Assembly (NCBI GenBank): GCA_947177465.1
Contig: CAMWUP010000070.1
Location: 1 to 8,691, forward strand
DNA length: 8,691 bases
Reading direction: 5' to 3'
Origin: an uncultured Lachnospiraceae bacterium
GTDB lineage: Bacteria > Bacillota > Clostridia > Lachnospirales > Lachnospiraceae
In this document: positions 5,476 through 8,691 of the stretch, piece after piece
Layout of the letters: the number at the start of each line of letters is the position of its first letter
How positions within the stretch are numbered: position 1 is the stretch's first letter
Notes under the pieces: model-generated
Told to the model about the DNA's origin: nothing
What the model saw: only the letters and a program-made list of their open reading frames with translations
Databases searched by the model: none
Translations under genes and position numbers: made by a program

Positions 5476-5504
5476 TTGACAGGAAGAAAAGAGCGTGATA
5501 TATT
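5476..5504 (+). promoter_or_regulatory. cas3: Promoter of the cas3-cas5c operon
   Basis: TTGACA (5476-5481), 17-nt spacer, TATATT (5499-5504): a perfect -35 and a 5/6 -10. Transcription would start near 5511, giving a leader of about 35 nt before the cas3 ATG. Such a strong promoter fits an operon held down by repression. Confidence 0.75.
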
Positions 5505-5545
5505 CATAATACAAGAAGAAATCTAGGGGAAGGGCGAAGGAAAAT

Positions 5546-8023
5546 ATGAAGATTGCACATGTAACCGTTAGGGACGGGGAGATACTGGTACAGGATTTAA
5601 AGACGCATCTGGAGCATGTGGCGGTGCTTTGTCAGGAATATATGAGGGGGATAGGCTGTCCGGTCATGGGGTATATCGTGGGTTTGCTGCATGATGCAGG
5701 TAAGGCTACGGGGAACTTTCAGGATAGAATGGCGGCAATCCGGCAGGGGAAGCCGGACCCGGGACAAAGGGGAGGACATGCCTCTGCCGGAGCGGTGGTT
5801 TTGCGGAAAACTGCGGGTAATAGGGATAAACTGTTGGAAAAATCTGCCGTACAGATGATGTGCGAGGCGATTTTTTCACATCATGCAGCTCTGCCGGATA
5901 ATATTTCGCCGAAAGGCGAGGACGGATACGAGGCCAGGATGTGCTGTGAAGAAGCAGGACTGCGGGAAATAGAGACTTATCTTTGGGAAGAAATGATTCC
6001 AAAGGAAGAACTGAAAACGCTTTTGGGGAAAGCTTATACAGAGGTGGAGGCGTTGTTTCAAAGGGTAAAAGGGAATACGGCAGATTTTAAGGAAGCAAGT
6101 TTCTGTTTTGGTTTGCTGGAAAAAATGCTTTTGTCTGCATTGGTTGATGCGGACTGGCTTGACAGCGCCGCCTGTGGGGGAGGCATGTCTTTCAATTTCT
6201 CGGATATCTTTCAGTCGGAAACAAATTACAGCGAAGAAAGAAAACAAATTTTTAGATATTTTCTGGAAAATCTGGAGAACCGTCTGCAGAGCATGAATGA
6301 ATCCACAAAGGATATTCATGTATGGAGAAGCTATATTTCGAAAAAGTGCAGGGAGGCGGGAAACAGAGAGGGAGGAATCTATACATTATCCTGTCCCACC
6401 GGCGCGGGCAAAACGCTGGCGAGTCTCCGGTTTGCACTTACACATTGCATAGAACGGAAAAAAGAAAAAATATTTTATATCATTCCATACATAAGCATTA
6501 TAGACCAGAATGCAAAAAGCATAAAGGCAGCGCTGGGACAGAACGCCACGGACAGGCGGGCAGAAGATAATATACTGGAGCTGCACTCCAATGTAGAAGC
6601 AGACAACGGGAAAGAAAATGCAAAAGGGCAGGGCGTATCTGTAGATTCAGCATTTTGGGCACAAAGAATGTCGGAACCGATTGTGCTGACGACAATGGTT
6701 CGTTTTCTCAACACCTTTTTTGCAAAGGGGACAAGAAATTTGAGACCGGCGCATCAGTTTCAGAACGCGGTTTTGATTTTTGATGAGATTCAGTCACTTT
6801 CTGTCAGGCAGATTGGCGTTTTTAACGGTTTGATTAATTTTCTGGCGTATGTGTGCGGCTGTACCTGTGTTTTGTGTACAGCTACGCAGCCTCTTTTGGG
6901 AGAAACAAAAAGACCGGTATATCCTGCTAAAATGTCGGAGCCTTCCGCACTGGTAGAGCTTCCGCAGGACGCAGAGGAGGCTTTCAAACGTGTCACGGTA
7001 AGGGCGGAGAGGAAAAACGGCGGCTATACCGGAGAAGAACTGGCGGCATTTGTGTGTGGTGAGGCCGCGGAAAACGGAAACGCGCTGTTAATTATGAACA
7101 CAAAGCAGTCTGCGCTCACAGTATATTGGGAGATTGAAAAGAAGACGACGGAGGAATTTCGTGTCTGGTATCTTTCCACAAGGCTCTATGCCGCTCATAG
7201 AAAAGAGGTCATTGCGAAAATCAGAGAGGCGCTGCAGAAAGAGGAAAAGATTATCGTGGTGAGTACGCAGTTGATTGAAGCGGGAATTGACTTCGACTTT
7301 GCCTGCGTCGTCCGTTCTCTGGCGGGGATGGATTCGATTGTACAGGCGGCAGGAAGATGCAACAGGGAAGGAAAGCGGAAAACCGGCATTACCTATATTG
7401 TCAATCCAAGTGAAAAGTTGGAATCTCTGGCACACTTAAGGGATATCAGGGAGGGCGCAAGGCAGACAGAAAGGCTGCTGGAAGAATTTGAAGCGAGTCC
7501 GGAATCATATGACGGAGACCTGCTTTCGCCGAAGGCAATGTACAAGTATTTTCAATATTATTTTTGGGCAAGGAAGGAGGAAATGACTTATCAGATAGCA
7601 GGGGTGAGCGAGTATACGCTGTACGATTTGCTTTCTGCTAACGAGAAGCTGGTTCGTTTTGGCGTGCAGTACAATCAATATGAACAGAAAATGTTGAACC
7701 AGTCGTTTCAAACGGCAGCAGAGCATTTTAGAGTCATAGAGGACATAGGAAATCCTGTCTTTGTCAGAAGAGGACGCGGCAGGGAAATCTGGGAGGAGAT
7801 ACAGCGAACCACGGAATATAAAGAAATCAACATGCTGTTGAAGGAAGCGCAGCAATTTGTGGTAAATGTTCCGCCGTATGAATTAGAAAAATTAGGAGAA
7901 AGCAAGGGGGTTTTAGCATGGGAGGATAAGATGGGGATGTATGTACTGAATGAAATGTACTATGACGAAAAGACCGGTCTGTCCAGAGAAACCGGCGATA
8001 CTATGCCGTACTATGGATTTTAG
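5546..8023 (+). CDS. cas3: CRISPR-associated nuclease/helicase Cas3, type I-C
   Basis: An 825-residue Cas3 with the HD nuclease fused N-terminally to the SF2 helicase, as in type I-C. HD residues: H21 ('HLEHVA'), H49-D50 ('LLHDAGK'), H78 ('GGHASAGA') and H112-H113 ('FSHHAALPD'). Helicase residues: Walker A 'CPTGAGKT' with K289, 'DEIQ' at 413-416, motif III-like 'CTATQPLL', 'STQLIEAGIDFDF', and motif VI 'QAAGRCNREGK' at 600-610 with R604 and R607. When Cascade bound to a PAM-flanked target forms a complete R-loop, Cas3 is recruited to nick, unwind and degrade the non-target strand. All key residues are present, so the enzyme looks active. ATG 5546 follows AAGGA (5537-5541) and begins directly with the HD domain. 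It is the first gene of the operon; cas5c starts 18 nt after its stop. Its promoter is the predicted target of the crRNA-like RNA. Confidence 0.97.
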   Translation: MKIAHVTVRDGEILVQDLKTHLEHVAVLCQEYMRGIGCPVMGYIVGLLHDAGKATGNFQDRMAAIRQGKPDPGQRGGHASAGAVVLRKTAGNRDKLLEKSAVQMMCEAIFSHHAALPDNISPKGEDGYEARMCCEEAGLREIETYLWEEMIPKEELKTLLGKAYTEVEALFQRVKGNTADFKEASFCFGLLEKMLLSALVDADWLDSAACGGGMSFNFSDIFQSETNYSEERKQIFRYFLENLENRLQSMNESTKDIHVWRSYISKKCREAGNREGGIYTLSCPTGAGKTLASLRFALTHCIERKKEKIFYIIPYISIIDQNAKSIKAALGQNATDRRAEDNILELHSNVEADNGKENAKGQGVSVDSAFWAQRMSEPIVLTTMVRFLNTFFAKGTRNLRPAHQFQNAVLIFDEIQSLSVRQIGVFNGLINFLAYVCGCTCVLCTATQPLLGETKRPVYPAKMSEPSALVELPQDAEEAFKRVTVRAERKNGGYTGEELAAFVCGEAAENGNALLIMNTKQSALTVYWEIEKKTTEEFRVWYLSTRLYAAHRKEVIAKIREALQKEEKIIVVSTQLIEAGIDFDFACVVRSLAGMDSIVQAAGRCNREGKRKTGITYIVNPSEKLESLAHLRDIREGARQTERLLEEFEASPESYDGDLLSPKAMYKYFQYYFWARKEEMTYQIAGVSEYTLYDLLSANEKLVRFGVQYNQYEQKMLNQSFQTAAEHFRVIEDIGNPVFVRRGRGREIWEEIQRTTEYKEINMLLKEAQQFVVNVPPYELEKLGESKGVLAWEDKMGMYVLNEMYYDEKTGLSRETGDTMPYYGF

Positions 8024-8032
8024 ACGGCAGGA

Positions 8033-8038
8033 AGGAGG
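8033..8038 (+). promoter_or_regulatory. cas5c: Strong ribosome binding site of cas5c
   Basis: AGGAGG lies 3 nt before ATG 8042, inside the 18-nt gap after cas3, supporting both this start and translation from the shared cas mRNA. Confidence 0.8.
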
Positions 8039-8041
8039 AGC

Positions 8042-8665
8042 ATGGAAAAAAAGAATAGCATTAGTTTTACGCTGACAGGGCGCAGGGCGCTTTTTACGGA
8101 CCCTGTCAGCAGAATGGGCGGCGAGAAATTTACCTATCAGGCGCCGACCTATCAGGCTTTAAAAGGCGTTCTGGAAAGCATCTACTGGAAACCGACCTTT
8201 GTGTGGATTGTGGATAAGGTGCGCATCATGAAGCAGATTCAATCGGAATCGCAGGCGGTCAGACCGATAGATTACGGCGGCGGCAATACCCTGTCGATTT
8301 ATACCTATCTTTCCGATGTGGAGTATCAGGTGCAGGCGCATTTTGAGTGGAATGAGAACCGGCCGGATTTGGCGGACGACAGAAATGAAAACAAGCATTT
8401 TTTCATCATGAAGCGCGCGCTGGAAAAGGGCGGCAGAAGGGACATTTTTCTGGGCACGAGGGAATGTCAGGGATATGTGGAGCCCTGCTGCTTCGGTGAC
8501 GGAGAGGGAAAATACGACGACTGTGAGGAAATCCCGATGGGATTTATGTTTCATGGATTTACCTATCCCGACGAGGCTGTGCGGGAGGAAGAAAAAAAAA
8601 AGATGACGGCCCGGTTTTTCAGTCCGTTAATGAAACAAGGCGTCATCACTTTTCAACGACCGTAA
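8042..8665 (+). CDS. cas5c: CRISPR-associated Cas5c (Cas5d) pre-crRNA endoribonuclease, type I-C, possibly C-terminally truncated
   Basis: A 207-residue protein with the I-C-specific Cas5 signature: 'ALFTDPVSRMGGEKFTY', 'PTYQALKGVLESIYWKPT', 'RPIDYGGGNTLSIYTYL', 'DRNENKH', 'GGRRDIFLGTRECQGYVEP' and 'GFMFHGFTYPDE'. In type I-C this subunit replaces Cas6: it cuts pre-crRNA at the base of the repeat hairpin, leaving an 11-nt 5' handle, and stays in Cascade. The catalytic residues described for the Bacillus halodurans enzyme (Tyr46, Lys116, His117) correspond to Y48, K118 and H119 here. The protein ends ...VITFQRP at a TAA, whereas homologues usually run on past 'RPE(E/D)C' for tens of residues. 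The missing tail is beyond the catalytic core, so activity is plausible. It should also process the degenerate repeat upstream of cas3. Confidence 0.93.
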   Translation: MEKKNSISFTLTGRRALFTDPVSRMGGEKFTYQAPTYQALKGVLESIYWKPTFVWIVDKVRIMKQIQSESQAVRPIDYGGGNTLSIYTYLSDVEYQVQAHFEWNENRPDLADDRNENKHFFIMKRALEKGGRRDIFLGTRECQGYVEPCCFGDGEGKYDDCEEIPMGFMFHGFTYPDEAVREEEKKKMTARFFSPLMKQGVITFQRP

Positions 8666-8691
8666 GAGTGAACGTAGCGCCGTATAATGGG
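8666..8691 (+). other. cas5c: Downstream edge: cas5c-like remnant in frame, next cas gene not reached
   Basis: Reading on in the cas5c frame past the TAA gives E, stop, T, stop, R, R, I, M, G. Family members often continue here with E-E/D-C then basic residues, so this may be decayed or error-containing cas5c sequence. By standard I-C order the next gene would be cas8c, but only 26 bases are visible and no start for it can be assigned. Confidence 0.4.

Larger units (their letters stand above)
4801..5545. other. Regulatory intergenic region between divergent blaI-like and cas operons
   Basis: 745 bp without a convincing protein gene. From left to right it holds the repressor gene's ribosome site, a direct repeat, a nested inverted-repeat element, the second direct repeat, two dyad operators and a minus-strand promoter. 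Then come an isolated plus-strand promoter, a crRNA-like RNA gene on the minus strand and the cas3 promoter. It is visibly more AT-rich than the flanking genes from about 5160 to 5520. Confidence 0.8.

Noticed and set aside
5440..5480. Seed match as a plain inverted repeat or leader hairpin
   Set aside because: Considered as the simple alternative. The PAM, the position 6 and 12 mismatches, the adjacent I-C-like repeat and the location on the cas promoter together favour a guide-target relationship, though it remains the main competing explanation.

Overview
The window looks like a chromosomal segment of an anaerobic Clostridia-type Firmicute, most likely a Lachnospiraceae gut or rumen bacterium. 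The reasons are strong GGAGG-type ribosome binding sites, a BlaI/M56 regulatory pair, a Gram-positive style secreted GH5 cellulase lipoprotein, and a type I-C cas operon whose proteins resemble clostridial homologues. The taxonomic call is inference from gene style, not from a marker gene.

Layout. Bases 1-315 hold the 3' part of a MmcQ/YjbR-domain gene. It is followed on the + strand by a DEDDh exonuclease with a C-terminal topoisomerase-type zinc finger (332-1030) and a GH5 cellulase-like lipoprotein with a C-terminal carbohydrate-binding module (1081-2814). Converging on the cellulase, with only 4 bp between stop codons, is a minus-strand operon: a BlaI/MecI-family repressor (4800-4447) then an M56 (BlaR1-like) membrane metallopeptidase (4381-2819). 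The metallopeptidase's extracellular part is not a penicillin-binding domain. The repressor operon has a promoter with a perfect TTGACA and two GACTA/TAGTC dyads at 5100-5158. Between promoter and gene lies a roughly 206-bp nested inverted repeat (4834-5039), flanked by a 10-bp direct repeat, which looks like a small non-autonomous insertion in the leader. From 5546 rightwards runs a type I-C CRISPR-Cas operon: cas3 (5546-8023) and cas5c (8042-8665). The window ends before cas8c.

Main discovery. The cas3 upstream region carries what appears to be a crRNA-like autoregulatory RNA gene on the minus strand (about 5388-5294). It has an extended -10 promoter (TGC-TATAAT), a solitary degenerate type I-C repeat (5388-5363) ending in GTGGATTGAAAG, a spacer-like sequence, and a hairpin terminator with a short T-run. 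The first 16 nt of the pseudo-spacer match a site at 5457-5472, immediately 3' of a TTC PAM (5454-5456) and directly abutting and overlapping the -35 region of the cas3 promoter (TTGACA 5476-5481, N17, TATATT 5499-5504). The only two mismatches in those 16 nt fall at positions 6 and 12, the positions that type I effectors flip out and do not read. Complementarity collapses after position 16. This is the architecture expected for Cascade-guided autorepression of the cas operon (CreR-type cas-regulating RNA): seed-only pairing permits binding but not Cas3 interference. No complete CRISPR array lies in the window.

Other points: cas5c stops at ...FQRP, where homologues usually continue, and the downstream bases still look cas5-like but contain three in-frame stops. 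A second strong + strand promoter (5218-5245) would transcribe antisense through the crRNA-like RNA.
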